A DNA stretch of 64,000 bases from Io17-Chloro-G2 sp965226825 (GCA_965226825.1 CBDDED010000003.1:1736001-1800000), one strand, 5' to 3'; positions 1 through 9,842 are shown, numbered from the stretch's first letter. The notes: generated by a model not told the origin, from the sequence alone. Translations and numbers: made by a program.

Positions 1-794
1 GGGGTGACGTCCCGGTAGTCTCTCCCCACTGCGATACGAATGTGCCGGTGGTCGGCGAGGCAATGATTCGTGGGGTCAAAGCCGGTCCAGCCAAGCCCGG
101 GAAACCAGCATTCCACCCAGGCGTGGCTCGCGGTTGTTATCGCTTGTTCGTCAGTCTGTCCGGTGACGTACAGGTAACCCGACACGTACCGGGCGGGCAA
201 TCCCCATGACCTTGCAATGGCGATCATGATATGGGTGTAGTCTTGGCAAACCCCCTCGCCCGACTCCAGGGTCTGCTCTATGGGAGAGACCGCAGAAGTG
301 CTGCCGGGGACGTACCGCAGCAGGTGAAATAGGGTGTCGGAAAGAGCGATGGCCGACTCCAGCGGATCTCCGGTGGGCTTGATGCCGGCTCGTTCGATGA
401 AATCGGCAAGAGCAGGCGAGTGGCGGACAAACGCGCTATCGTGGGTGAAGTCCCATCCCACGAACGAACCGGAACCCGAACGGACTTCTTCCCAGGAGCC
501 TGGGCCCAGGGAAACTGGCAGCGGCCGTGATGGCGACGTTTCTACCGAAGCGCGGGTGACCAACTCCAGGGTCTCATGGCCCCGATGGATGTTAAGGACA
601 TGCTTGGTGTTGCCGAAGGAGTCCATCTAGGTGTTCATAGAGGACGGTGGGTTCGTGGTGATGCTGAAGCTGCGCAGCCTCTGTCCCGAGTCATCGCGGG
701 GCATCAGGCAAAGCGCCATCACGGAATTACGCACGCGGCCATCGTAGAAATATCGTGAGACGTGCTGGATCTCGTACCGAATCAAACCAACCAT
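1..794 (-). pseudogene. transglutaminase-like protein, interrupted by in-frame TAG; 3' end outside window
   Basis: Read from an ATG 3 bp after the alpha-E gene stop, the product begins MVGLIRYEIQHVSRYFYDGR, the usual N-terminal beta region of bacterial transglutaminase-like proteins. A TAG codon (627-629) falls after about 55 residues, where homologues continue straight into the FGN-type segment. The frame stays open afterwards to the window edge and contains the catalytic core: GEGVCQDYTHIM (Cys nucleophile), SHAWVECWFPGLGW (His) and FDPTNH (Asp). In this family the gene is commonly the last of a cluster with an alpha-E protein and a circularly permuted ATP-grasp protein, as here. An ATG directly after the stop might restart translation of the catalytic part. 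It could also be a sequencing error. The family call is secure; the pseudogene status is less so. Confidence 0.8.
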
Positions 795-797
795 TGA

Positions 798-1766
798 TCA
801 GCGGACCGGCGTGTCTTCTATCGAGTATTCAAAATAGGTGGCCGTGACGAAATCGTGGAGCAGCCGGCACTGCTCCCTTACTTCCCGCAATAGTTCCTCC
901 CGGTCTTCCCGGTCCGGCCACTCATAATGTATCAATGCGCCCAACCGTCCCGCGAGCCTCCGGGCCACCCCGGTAGAGTGGGAGTTTGGACCGGCGCTGA
1001 TGGCCCCCAACTCCTCGGCCACGATAGCAACCGACCGGCTGAGCGAGTCTGGCAATTGGGGATCCGTCGCAAGCAGGTCCAACGCCTGGTTTGGCCGCAC
1101 AGTTACGCCGTAACGGCTGTTGTATGCCTGGAACGCATGGTAGAGTCGCAACAATGTAGTCCAGTCCTCCTCCGCATACTCCATCGCAATACTGTCGGCA
1201 TATTGTTGCGCCAGGAACAATGAAGCGGAAAGCTGTGCCCGTTCAATGAATCGTCCAAGCTGCATGAAGCGGTACCGTTCATCCCGGTACATGGTGAACG
1301 CCGCCACTCCTATGAACCTGTTGATTTCCGCCTCAACGTCGGCGTAGAAGGTATCTGGCGCGCCGGTCCAAAGGCGCTGCATCGTGAGATTGCGCAACCG
1401 CAGGTAAGCCAGGTTCAGGCAGGTCCACATCTCTGCACTGATGCAATGGCGCATTTGCCGGGCGTTTTCCCGGCCCTGGTAAAAGCAACTCCAGACGGAA
1501 TTGGGGTTGAGGCGATCGAAGGTCAGGTGATCGGCAAGCGTGTAAGAGTCCGCCAATGCAAAATCATCGGTGTCGAGGGCCTCAAGTCTCCCGCCGGGCG
1601 GACGCTGGCTCACGGTGTTGTAGACGCGTATCCAGCCAAGGTGTATCTCCCTTAATGGTCGGTCAACCAGCGCCTCCGTTTGCAGCCGCAGCAGGCGGCA
1701 GAGATGTTCCGCCCGGCCCAGGTATCGGCTCATCCAGTAGACCCCTTGCGCGCTTCTGGAGAGCAT
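798..1766 (-). CDS. alpha-E domain protein (DUF403)
   Basis: A 322-residue, mostly helical protein starting MLSRSAQGVYWMSRYLGRAEH, the hallmark opening of alpha-E (DUF403) proteins; the typical length is about 310-330. It starts 4 bp after the stop of the ATP-grasp gene and ends 3 bp before the transglutaminase start, so the three are probably one transcript. Its function is not established. By association with an ATP-grasp ligase and a transglutaminase it is thought to take part in making or processing a peptide-like product. No signal peptide or membrane segment is visible. Confidence 0.9.
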   Translation of the reverse strand: MLSRSAQGVYWMSRYLGRAEHLCRLLRLQTEALVDRPLREIHLGWIRVYNTVSQRPPGGRLEALDTDDFALADSYTLADHLTFDRLNPNSVWSCFYQGRENARQMRHCISAEMWTCLNLAYLRLRNLTMQRLWTGAPDTFYADVEAEINRFIGVAAFTMYRDERYRFMQLGRFIERAQLSASLFLAQQYADSIAMEYAEEDWTTLLRLYHAFQAYNSRYGVTVRPNQALDLLATDPQLPDSLSRSVAIVAEELGAISAGPNSHSTGVARRLAGRLGALIHYEWPDREDREELLREVREQCRLLHDFVTATYFEYSIEDTPVR

Positions 1767-1770
1767 GGTT

Positions 1771-3186
1771 TCAGTCCCCCAACACCCACACGTCTTTGCC
1801 GCCTCCGCCCTGGCTGGAGTTCACAACCAGACTTCCCCGGCGCAAAGCGACGCGGCAGAAGGCTCCCGGAACGATGCGGGTCTCTCTTCCGCTAAGCACG
1901 AAGGGTCGCAGGTCCACGTGACGCGGTTCAAACTGGCCGTCGATCAGGCACGGCGCCCTGGAAAGGTCCAGAACAGGTTGGGAAATAAAATCGGCGGGAT
2001 TTGCGCGGACCTGCTTGGCGTACTCCTGCCTCCCCTCGGGCGTGGAGTGGGGGCCGATGAGCATGCCGTATCCGCCGGACTCGCCGACCCGTTTGACCAC
2101 CAGGTCTTGCAGGTTGTCCAGAGTGAACTCCAAGTCTTCAGGCCGACGGCAGAGGTGGGTTTCAACGTTGGACAATATCGGCTCTTCGCCCAGGTAATAC
2201 CTGACCATGTCCGGCACGTAGGCGTAAATGCTCTTGTCATCGGCCACGCCCGTTCCCGGCACATTCACCAACATCACCCTGCCAAGTTTGAAAGCATGCA
2301 GCAGCGAGTCGGGGCGGAAGACCAGCGGGTCAAGGAAGTCGTCATCCACCCGCCGGTAGACCACGTCCACTCTCCGGAGACCGGTGGTGGTGCGCATGTA
2401 CACAAAACCGTCGTCGACCAGCAGGTCGGGCGCCTCCACCAACTCGGCGCCAATCTCGTGGGCCAGGAACAGGTGCTCATAAAACGCCGAGTTGTACACT
2501 CCGGGTGTAAGCAGGGCGATGGTGGGATCAGACCGGCCGCCGGGGGCCAACTCGCGTAGGGTTTCCTGCAGGGCCCGCCCGTAGTGCTCGACGTCCCGAA
2601 CTCGGGAGTTCCGGTACAGACGGCTCATGCTGGCCTTGACGGCTTTGCGGTTCGCAATCATGTAGGACACGCCCGACGGGACCCGCAGGTTGTCTTCCAG
2701 CACGCTGAAACCATCATTGGTCCTCACCAGGTCGGTCCCGCAAACTGCAACCCAGCATCCATGGGGAACAGAAACGCCCCGCATCTCAACGCGGTATTGG
2801 GGGCACCCCCGCACGACGTCCACCGGAATCACTCCGTCTTCGACAATTCGGGCGTCGTTGTAAATGTCCTCCAAAAACATGTTCAGGGTTTTCAGACGCT
2901 GGATCAGCCCCCTTTCCAGGAAACGCCAATCAGAACCGGGAAGTATGCGAGGCAGACAGTCAATAGGGATGACTCTTTCCTCGCCTTCAGCGTCGCCGTA
3001 AACCCTGAAAGAAATGCTTTCGTTGGAAAACGACCGGGTGACTCGCTCCTGAATACCGGCTACCTGCCTGCTAGGCATGCTGCACAGGATTTCGTGAAGC
3101 TGCCGGCAATGTTCCCTTGGGGTCCCGTCCGCCAGGAACATTTCGTCATAGATAGATGGATTAAGATCGTAACTATCGAATTCCAC
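1771..3186 (-). CDS. circularly permuted type 2 ATP-grasp protein
   Basis: A 471-residue protein of the DUF404/DUF407 circularly permuted ATP-grasp family. Visible family features include YDEMF near the N-terminus, IPIDCLPRI, the VPSGVSYMIANR segment, the long LTPGVYNSAFYEH and DLLVDDG stretch, VKRVGESGGYGMLIGP (glycine-rich nucleotide loop) and the C-terminal HVDLRPFVL. Such enzymes are presumed to use ATP to ligate a carboxylate to an amine, substrate unknown. It is the first gene of an operon with the alpha-E and transglutaminase genes. The chosen start is GTG; no strong ribosome binding site precedes it, so the start is uncertain by a few codons. Confidence 0.9.
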   Translation of the reverse strand: MEFDSYDLNPSIYDEMFLADGTPREHCRQLHEILCSMPSRQVAGIQERVTRSFSNESISFRVYGDAEGEERVIPIDCLPRILPGSDWRFLERGLIQRLKTLNMFLEDIYNDARIVEDGVIPVDVVRGCPQYRVEMRGVSVPHGCWVAVCGTDLVRTNDGFSVLEDNLRVPSGVSYMIANRKAVKASMSRLYRNSRVRDVEHYGRALQETLRELAPGGRSDPTIALLTPGVYNSAFYEHLFLAHEIGAELVEAPDLLVDDGFVYMRTTTGLRRVDVVYRRVDDDFLDPLVFRPDSLLHAFKLGRVMLVNVPGTGVADDKSIYAYVPDMVRYYLGEEPILSNVETHLCRRPEDLEFTLDNLQDLVVKRVGESGGYGMLIGPHSTPEGRQEYAKQVRANPADFISQPVLDLSRAPCLIDGQFEPRHVDLRPFVLSGRETRIVPGAFCRVALRRGSLVVNSSQGGGGKDVWVLGD

Positions 3187-3705
3187 GGAGATAACTCATA
3201 AACCTTGAACCGGCACGACTGCCGCCTTCTTACCGGGGTCCCTGCCAACTGGTGCAGACAATCTAACGGAGACTGAATAGTACCAACTATCTGCTTGGAA
3301 GGTACTAGGAAAATCCAGCAATTTCCAGGATTATTCGTTCCTCTCCAACCCTGTGTTTAACATTGCACTGCTGGGCGGGCCATTGGGTTCCCTGCGTCTG
3401 GCATTCCCCCAGACCTTAGCGGTGGAAATGCAGGAGCGTATGGAGTTGGCAAGCAAGCCGAAGTGGGCCGAGCGGATGCCGCCCTGTGGTTCGGGCACTG
3501 GTTCGGCGTGGACCCTCAATTCTGGCTTAACCTCCAAACCCAATTCGACCTTGCCGCCGCCGACGAGAAAATAGGCGGGGCGGTTAGGCGGGCCGGAGAG
3601 GCCGTGGCCTTTTGCTCTTAGCAGCGCCATCGATGATGCTGTACATCTTCCAACTGCTGCCTGCAATCGGTTGGAATGCATTGGAGCCGAGGCGCATTGT
3701 CTCGG
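3187..3705. other. intergenic region, no supported gene
   Basis: About 520 bp between the ATP-grasp gene and the iron-binding lipoprotein gene. Short open frames exist on both strands (largest about 116 codons, minus strand), but none has recognisable domains, a ribosome binding site or believable composition. It may be eroded coding sequence. Confidence 0.5.
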
Positions 3706-4740
3706 TCACGGTATAATTCCGACCTCCCGGAGCAGCGACAGCGTCGTCCGCAAATCCGCCAGGTTCCCCAGGTCAATGTCAGGCTGGTCCAGCGACGCCA
3801 TGGGCGGCAGGTCACCCTGGGGTTCCACTCCGGCTGCTAACGGGTATTCCTTGGTGGTTTCCGAGAAGTATGTCTGGGCCGAACGGGAAAGCAGGTACTC
3901 GACAAACTTTTCGGCTCCCTCGCGGTTATCGGTATTCTTGGTGATGCCCACGCCGGCTACCAGGATTAGGGATCCGGGATCTCCGCCCGCCAGGAAGTGG
4001 TTGCGGGCCTCAAATCCTTCCCCTTCTTCCTCCAGGAACCTCAGCAGGTAGTAGTGGTTCACAAAGCCAACATCCACCTCCCCGCTGGCCACGGCGGCAA
4101 CGATGGTGGTGTTGTTGGGATAGTCCTGAGCATCGTTGTCCTGGATTCCCTCGAGCCAATCTCGGGTTGCATCTTCTCCCCATTTCAACCGGAACGCCGT
4201 GACGAAGGCCTGGAAAGATCCGTTCAGGGGAGCCCAGCCGATCCGTCCTTCCCACTCCGGGCTGGTGAACCCCAATATCGACTCAGGCAGGTCCTTCTCC
4301 GGATCAATAGCCGAAGTGTTATAAACGACGGTCCTGACCCGTCCGGACACGCCAACCCACTTCCCAGCCGGTGAACGGAACCTCGCGTCCACTTTAGACA
4401 GCAATTCCTCGGGGAGTTCCGCCAGGAGTCCGGCAGCCGATATGCTGCCCAGGGAGCCCGGGTCCTGCAGAAAGACCAAGTCGGCCGGCGTGCTGTCCCC
4501 CTCCTCCAGGACCGTGGCGGCAATAGCAGCGCTGCCGGCGTACTTGACGCGAACGTCCACTCCGGTCCCGTCCATGAACGCTTTCATGACCGGGTCTACC
4601 AGGCTCTGGGAGCGCCCCGAATAAACCGTGAGGCTGTCGTCCCCTCCACCACAGGCCAGGGAGACGGTCATAACCCCTGTCAACAAAACAGTGGCCAGCA
4701 GAATTTTCTCTGCCAGGTTCCCCCAAAGGTGTCCTGTCAT
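3706..4740 (-). CDS. iron(III) ABC transporter substrate-binding lipoprotein
   Basis: A 344-residue extracytoplasmic solute-binding protein. The N-terminus is a lipoprotein signal ending VSLAC (acylated Cys at about 30) followed by GGGDD. The mature part begins LTVYSGRSQSLVDPVM and contains ADLVFLQDPGSL, the NHYYLLRFL segment with adjacent tyrosines typical of Fbp/FutA-type ferric ion ligands, and GVGITKNTDNREGAEKFVEYL. It is expected to bind ferric iron outside the membrane and deliver it to an inner-membrane permease. The start ATG has GGAG 8-9 bases upstream. No permease or ATPase gene is adjacent, so it is an orphan here. Confidence 0.88.
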   Translation of the reverse strand: MTGHLWGNLAEKILLATVLLTGVMTVSLACGGGDDSLTVYSGRSQSLVDPVMKAFMDGTGVDVRVKYAGSAAIAATVLEEGDSTPADLVFLQDPGSLGSISAAGLLAELPEELLSKVDARFRSPAGKWVGVSGRVRTVVYNTSAIDPEKDLPESILGFTSPEWEGRIGWAPLNGSFQAFVTAFRLKWGEDATRDWLEGIQDNDAQDYPNNTTIVAAVASGEVDVGFVNHYYLLRFLEEEGEGFEARNHFLAGGDPGSLILVAGVGITKNTDNREGAEKFVEYLLSRSAQTYFSETTKEYPLAAGVEPQGDLPPMASLDQPDIDLGNLADLRTTLSLLREVGIIP

Positions 4741-5243
4741 GTTGTTAAACTCCAGTTAATTCGGTTGCGATGCTGGCGTCACTCTACCGCTACCGGGCAT
4801 TTTCAAATCCCGAATCGTACTCCCGCCAAAATCGGCGAGGAGAATAGTCAAAACGCAGGCTCATGCAGCTAATACCTGCGCCGAAATGATATACGGCACC
4901 GAGAGGGTGGTTGACTGGTGAATGAGGGGGAATGTGCGGCCGGTCCAAATTTGTTGACGCTAATACTGTTCTGCATTAAGTGTGCGATCAATTTACATCT
5001 TAGCGTGTTATAGTTACATTTAACAACGTATACCTTTATTATTTAATGGCATATAAGGGTATACAAGATAGATGTTATGGTGTCAATTCAATTATTCTGT
5101 TAACGAGCATTCCAATTTCGGCAGACTTTACGGCTAAAGTGAGTCGCAGAGACTGCCCGTATGCCAGGTTATTAGCCGCCGTGAAGCGCTGACTGTCCGG
5201 GCGCATGGAGAATGCCAAAAAGGAAAACCCCCACTGCGTGGTC
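4741..5243. other. intergenic, partly AT-rich
   Basis: No credible gene. Roughly 4960-5105 is far richer in A and T than its surroundings and lies upstream of the minus-strand iron-binding gene, so it may hold promoter or regulator sites. No specific operator could be recognised. Confidence 0.4.
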
Positions 5244-5517
5244 CCAGGGTCTTTCGATTGTCCCCCGTCATTCTCGCCGCAGCGGGAATCCAGAGCCCTG
5301 ATTATGTACCAACACGGTTATGCCTAATAAGACGCGCCGGGTGGACAAGTTTACGTCCCACCTGGAACATTCCTGCAGGCACGCACCAGGTTGTATGGGT
5401 AAAAGGGCTCTGGATTCCCGCTGCGGCGAGAATGACGGGAGTAGGAGTCAAAATGGCCGCCAGATTCCCGTTTCGGCAAGAGTGATGGGGGATTCGATGA
5501 TAATCGAAAGACCCTGG
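5244..5517. repeat. 274-bp palindromic repeat of the VIPAKAGIQ/dRS3-like kind
   Basis: Two nested inverted pairs are visible. The outer arms are CCAGGGTCTTTCGATT at 5244-5259 and its exact complement at 5502-5517. The inner 36-bp arms (5264-5299 and 5404-5439) are exact reverse complements with core ATTCTCGCCGCAGCGGGAAT. A degenerate third arm copy lies at about 5462-5491. In translation the arm reads PVILAAAGIQ, resembling the spurious VIPAKAGIQ peptides that come from dispersed bacterial palindromic repeats. The centre shows no gene. It is probably a non-autonomous mobile or REP-like element. Confidence 0.8.
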
Positions 5518-5674
5518 CGTGGTCCGCGGCGCTCTGGCAGGTCTGTACAGTTTGCTATAGTCTTTAAAAGGTCTCATTTAAGACATTGACCGGGAAGACC
5601 CGTAGCTCGAACCGATAATTCCGGCGGTGAATTCGGCAATCGGTCGCTGACGGCAGGTCTACCCGCTTACCAAG

Positions 5675-6679
5675 GTGGCTGGTTTCACGCCTTCTCAATT
5701 TCAATCTCTGATGTTGATGCGCCTTCAAAAGTCTGCCCTGTACCATTCCACAGTAAATGCTGTCACCAGCGTCGGCCAGCCCGTTCGGGATTGGCTCGGG
5801 GCCAGACTCGTTGTGCGGCTCCTGGTTCGAACCATCCGGGAAATGTCGGCTGACGATGCAACTCACATGGCGGCGGGGGTGGCCTACTATTCGCTCTTCT
5901 CCTTGTTTCCTTTGCTCCTGTTCCTGGTCGCGGCATTTGGCCTCGTTCTGGACCGCCAGTTCATCCAGTTAAGAGTCACCGATGTATTCTCCGGATACTT
6001 CCCGGGTTCAGACCAGCTGATCGGCGCGAGCCTTGAAGGCGCTCTGGACGTGAGGGGAGCACTGGGAGTTTTTGGAATATTAGGACTCCTCTGGTCCGGG
6101 AGCGCCGTCTTCGGCGCGGTAAGCCGGGCCGTCAACCGCGCCTGGGATGTTCACGCCGACCGGCCTTTCTTCATCAGCAAGCCAAGACAGTTGGGCATGG
6201 CCGCAGGAGTCGGCCTGCTGTTTCTGGGATCGATGAGCGTCGCCTGGCTGGCGGGGGCAACCGACCGGCTGATAACCGCTGACGCCCTACAGGCGGCTCC
6301 GGTCTTCCAACTACTGGAGAGGGGGATACTGCAACTTTGCTCTTTCGCGTTGACTGCCGGAATGTTCCTGCTGGTGTACAAATTCATGCCCAACACCAGC
6401 ACCTATTGGCGGTACGTGTGGCCGGGAGCAATGGTGGCTGCGGTCCTGTTCGAGCTGGCAAAGAACCTGTTCGTCTTTTACCTGAGCCGGTTCACCAACT
6501 TCGAAAACGTGTACGGGGCGTTGACGCCGGTGATCGTCCTATCGCTCTGGACCTACTTGAGCGGACTGATCCTCATCTTCGGCGCAGAATTCAGTTCAGA
6601 GTACGAGCGAATCCGGCGGGGTAGAGATCGCGGCGTGCTGATCAACGTCGAGAACCTCCCAACGGACGCCGGTGTATAA
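5675..6679 (+). CDS. YihY/BrkB family inner-membrane protein
   Basis: A 334-residue polytopic membrane protein of the YihY/virulence factor BrkB family (once misnamed ribonuclease BN). Family signatures include DATHMAAGVAYYSLFSLFPL at the first membrane helix, LLWSGSAVFGAVSRAVNRAW, YKFMPNT and the C-terminal YGALTPVIVLSLWTYLSGLI and FGAEFSSEYERIR. About six membrane helices are expected; function is unknown, with roles in envelope or solute transport suggested. The open frame starts at GTG (5675); ATG codons at residues 13 and 15 are alternatives and none has a clear ribosome binding site. It stands alone. Confidence 0.88.
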   Translation: MAGFTPSQFQSLMLMRLQKSALYHSTVNAVTSVGQPVRDWLGARLVVRLLVRTIREMSADDATHMAAGVAYYSLFSLFPLLLFLVAAFGLVLDRQFIQLRVTDVFSGYFPGSDQLIGASLEGALDVRGALGVFGILGLLWSGSAVFGAVSRAVNRAWDVHADRPFFISKPRQLGMAAGVGLLFLGSMSVAWLAGATDRLITADALQAAPVFQLLERGILQLCSFALTAGMFLLVYKFMPNTSTYWRYVWPGAMVAAVLFELAKNLFVFYLSRFTNFENVYGALTPVIVLSLWTYLSGLILIFGAEFSSEYERIRRGRDRGVLINVENLPTDAGV

Positions 6680-7049
6680 GCGCGGCGGCGATGAGTGGAT
6701 GAAAACCAAAACCCTGGTGAAAAGGTCCAGCAGGTCCGACGGGCCCTGACAGCTAAATAGCAACCCATCGTTCGAGCAGGAAGGCGAACCCAACTCAGAG
6801 GGCCGGACGCCGAAACATCCCGTCGGGGCATCGCCGGCGGGCCAGGCTTGGGGTGTGGCGTCTCAGAAGTAGCTCTTTCTTTCCTCGCGCCGGCTACAGT
6901 CAACTCAGGCGGGGCACAGTGGCCGGCAGGAAACGGTTCAGCGTCTTGTTAAGTGCGCGGTTGCTGGACCCACGAGCTTAAGAACAGGGTCGTGCTGCTC
7001 CGCTGCCCCCATTCCCGAGGTCCATGCATTGGCCGCCCTCTAACGCGGA
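6680..7049. other. intergenic region, nothing recognised
   Basis: About 370 bp between the YihY-type gene and the convergent Pro-Thr-rich protein gene. No tRNA, terminator hairpin with T-run, or coding signal was found. Confidence 0.4.
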
Positions 7050-7835
7050 CTACCTCCTACTAGTAAAGACGTACACCCCAATGCCGGCTACTGCCAGGCC
7101 CGCTACGGCAATCACCAGAACAATCAACCAAACCGGCAGTGAACCCTCCTCAACCGGTTCCACGGGTGGAGGCGTCGGCGTAGGCTCAACTGTAGGAATG
7201 GGCGTCGGAGTGGGCTCCGGGGTGGCCACCGCCACAAATGCAGCCGTGGGCCGAGGCGCAAGGGTTGGAGGTGGCGTCGGCGTGGGAGTGGCCGTGGGCG
7301 TCGGCGTGGGCGTCGGCGTCGCCGTGGGCTCCGGGGTGGGAGTTGGAGTGGGCTCCGGGGTGGCCGTGGGCTCCGGCGTTGGTGTGGCGGTGCGCGTCGG
7401 GGTAGGTGTGGCATCGGGGCCCACCCTTATCCTGGAACTCCCTGCCACGGGTCGGTCAACTTTCTGCGCGTCAGTTAGCACTCCCGAGAAAGTGTGCGAA
7501 CCCTCCTGATTGGGGGCGGTAACCGTGTATGAGAAGCGATCAACCCCGAACAGAGTGAACTTAACAGTCTGTCCCTTGACCTCAACCGCTTCGTCCGGCA
7601 GGCTGGCTCCCGCATAGCGGAACCCGGCGGGAAGGGTCTCCACAACCTGTCCAAAAGCGCCGAACCCGGCAGCGGTGATTCTTACCTCCAGCCTGCCGCC
7701 AGGGACCACCGATGGCGCGGCGAAGGACCGGGAGGCCCTGGGCGTCTGTGCATCCACCGGACTAACGAGCAACAACTCCAGCACGACCAAAGCTGCCGCG
7801 GCGACCACCAACAGCGCCAACACTTTCCCGATCAT
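7050..7835 (-). CDS. secreted, membrane-anchored protein with Pro-Thr-rich stalk
   Basis: A 261-residue surface protein in four parts. Residues 1-29 are a signal peptide ending VDAQ. Residues 30-140 form a beta-sandwich-like domain (SVVPGGRLEVRITAAGFG, FSYTVTAPNQEGSHTFSGVL). Residues 143-225 are a stalk of PTPTPTPEPTATP repeats. Residues 232-255 are a hydrophobic helix (VWLIVLVIAVAGLAVAGIGV) followed by SRR, giving a C-terminal membrane anchor. The architecture is frequent in Chloroflexota envelope proteins; the ligand is unknown. GGGAGAG precedes the ATG. Repetition in the stalk makes its length liable to change. Confidence 0.75.
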   Translation of the reverse strand: MIGKVLALLVVAAAALVVLELLLVSPVDAQTPRASRSFAAPSVVPGGRLEVRITAAGFGAFGQVVETLPAGFRYAGASLPDEAVEVKGQTVKFTLFGVDRFSYTVTAPNQEGSHTFSGVLTDAQKVDRPVAGSSRIRVGPDATPTPTRTATPTPEPTATPEPTPTPTPEPTATPTPTPTPTATPTPTPPPTLAPRPTAAFVAVATPEPTPTPIPTVEPTPTPPPVEPVEEGSLPVWLIVLVIAVAGLAVAGIGVYVFTSRR

Positions 7836-8196
7836 GGCTCTCCCTATCCCCCATGCTCCAGTCTTGTAACATTCTAGACCATTGAATCAACCGGCAAAAT
7901 AGGACTTGATGACCTCCAATGCCCCACTCAGGTTGATGCAGGTTCCCAAGTAACACCCCAGAGCTGGTCATGGATAATGGCACAACTAGGAGCCATGCTG
8001 GGCCGCAATCTAGTAGTCCGAAATCTTTGTAATGATGGGTTGATTGGTACAGGGCCATTGCCCTGACATACTGAGACCATGCATACAATTTCCGAGCAAC
8101 CCGGCATTTCAACCGGCATTTCAAGAATGTCCGGCGACTAGGGGCGGCCTGGTTGTTGGAGAATCGTTATCCGAAGCACGTACCGGATGAGTGAAA
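7836..8196. other. intergenic region, nothing recognised
   Basis: About 360 bp between two minus-strand genes. A 120-codon minus-strand frame crosses it, but it overlaps the Pro-Thr gene's signal peptide, has no domain similarity and is considered chance. Confidence 0.4.
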
Positions 8197-9842
8197 TTAC
8201 TTCGGCACCGGGCCTCCATGATATTTCTCATACACTCTACGAAAATCCTCGTGCTGACCGGGAGGCGTGTTTTCCAGAAAGATGGCGTAGAAGACCTCGC
8301 CGCTGACAGGTCCTTCGCGTAAGGCCAGACTTTTTAGACCGGCCGCCATCGATTCTTCACCCAAGACCACGTATATATTTGAAAGCAGGCGTTCGCCGAG
8401 CGAGTAGTCGCAACCGCTTTCACGCCAGTCCACCAGAGACTCTTGAATAGTAGCATCGCAACTGCGGTGAACTACATCGTCCAAGAAGGCCATTCGCCGC
8501 TCCATGGTGGTCGCACCGACAGAAATTTGGGCTATTGTCTCCAGAAAGCTTGCTCCCCCTTCGTACATCCAGCGTTTTTCGCCGAGATTCATGTAGTAAT
8601 GACCCAACTCGTGATAGATGGAGCTGATAAGGTATGGGTAGTCAACGGTGAAGTGCCTGGCCGTGCCGGACCCTAAAAAATACCCCGCATAGGGCGTCCT
8701 CCAGATTGTGGGATCGTTGACCAAGAAAATATGATGTTGGTGAAGGGGAATGGCAGCCCAAGGAACGCCTCTTGAGACCTGGCCCCCACTTCCATCGCTG
8801 AGAAGACTTCGTCGTAATCGACCAACTGCTTGTGGGTGATGACGATAAGGTCGGCATCTCCGGCTAGCGGAAGTTGAATCGACTTGGAGACTATCTTGTG
8901 AGTGTCAATCAGGGCCTTTCGGTATTCCAAGCCGATGTAGGCTCCGGACCTCATAACGGAGAGCAGGGCTGTTTCGTACTCGTCGATGCCATCGGAAAAC
9001 CAAGGCTGGTCCTTGAGCAGGGATTCGATGTTGAATTGCGGCGCTTCAACAACTATGAGACTCATTGCCTCGAGGGCAAAAGAGTCCCTGTCCCTGAACG
9101 GCGGTTCCATGAATGGTTGGGTCACTAGAAAGCGGGCCCATTCGGGGTCCTCCCCGGCGATAGCCTTTAGACTAAGAATCGTCTGATACGCCAGTTCGTT
9201 TAGCTCGTCAGCCATATAGGGATAGTTGAGCAGTATCTTGGCCGTCTCCACATCTTTGTTGGCGAGATCGCGAGCAAAAGACAATGGTACCCACTCTTCG
9301 CCAGTCAATCCATCGGCCACCCAGTCGAAGGAGGCAGCTCTCCCGCCCAGTTCGGGGTCTATATCTGCCAACCCCGCCACTATCCATCCTGCAAATTGGT
9401 TGTATACCGCTGGCGTCGGCGCCGGTGTGGCCGTTGGTTCTGGCGTCGGCGTCGGCGCCGGTGTGGCCGTTGGTTCTGGCGTCGGCGTCGGCGCCGGTGT
9501 GGCCGTTGGTTCTGGCGTCGGCGTCGGCGTCGATGTGGCCGCTGGTTCTGGCGTGGGCGTGGGCGTCGGTGTGGCCGTTGGTTCTGGCATTGGCGTGGGC
9601 GTCGGTGTGACCATTTATCCCCTCGGTGGCGTGGCAGAAGGTGTGTGGTTCTCCGCATCGGCGGAGAGCGTCGAGGCGAAGGTGGGGGTCCGCCCGGTTC
9701 TGTCCGGCAGAGACGGGCTCGAATCGCCTGCACACCCGATTAACAGCAACACAGCGAGCATCGGTCCGGCAAACAATCCCGCAGCGGTTGGCGGCGGAAG
9801 GATGGCGAAGTATCTGGCTAGGGAAAACCTGAATTTATTCAA
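8197..9842 (-). pseudogene. lipoprotein with zinc-peptidase-like HELGH site, broken by TAA and a frameshift
   Basis: Three pieces form one gene. First, a lipoprotein signal starting at TTG 9842 (GGAG just upstream) with lipobox LLLIGC and a linker. A TAA (9615-9617) then interrupts it. In the same frame the next ATG opens a Pro-Thr repeat stalk and a roughly 230-residue helical domain. Near 8715-8730, in a run of T, the frame shifts by -1 and coding continues as VNDPTIWRTPYAGYF, then IYHELGHYYMNLG, a zinc-metallopeptidase HExxH site, then MYEGGASFLE, to a TAA at 8197. Together they suggest a surface-anchored gluzincin-like protein. Two lesions in one gene indicate decay, though a T-run indel could be a sequencing error. 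Confidence 0.72.
9411..9612 (-). repeat. 36-bp tandem repeats coding EPTATPAPTPTP
   Basis: About five and a half tandem 36-bp units encode a twelve-residue Pro-Thr repeat in the stalk of the broken lipoprotein. The units nearest the 3' side of the coding strand are almost identical and those toward the N-terminus have drifted, as expected from slippage or recombination. Confidence 0.85.

Noticed and set aside
1765..2559. 264-codon plus-strand open frame
   Set aside because: Antisense to the ATP-grasp gene.
3331..3681. 116-codon minus-strand open frame between ATP-grasp and iron-binding genes
   Set aside because: No family, no ribosome binding site and odd composition; may be eroded sequence.
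9411..9612. CRISPR array
   Set aside because: The repeats are contiguous 36-bp units without spacers, in frame, coding Pro-Thr repeats.
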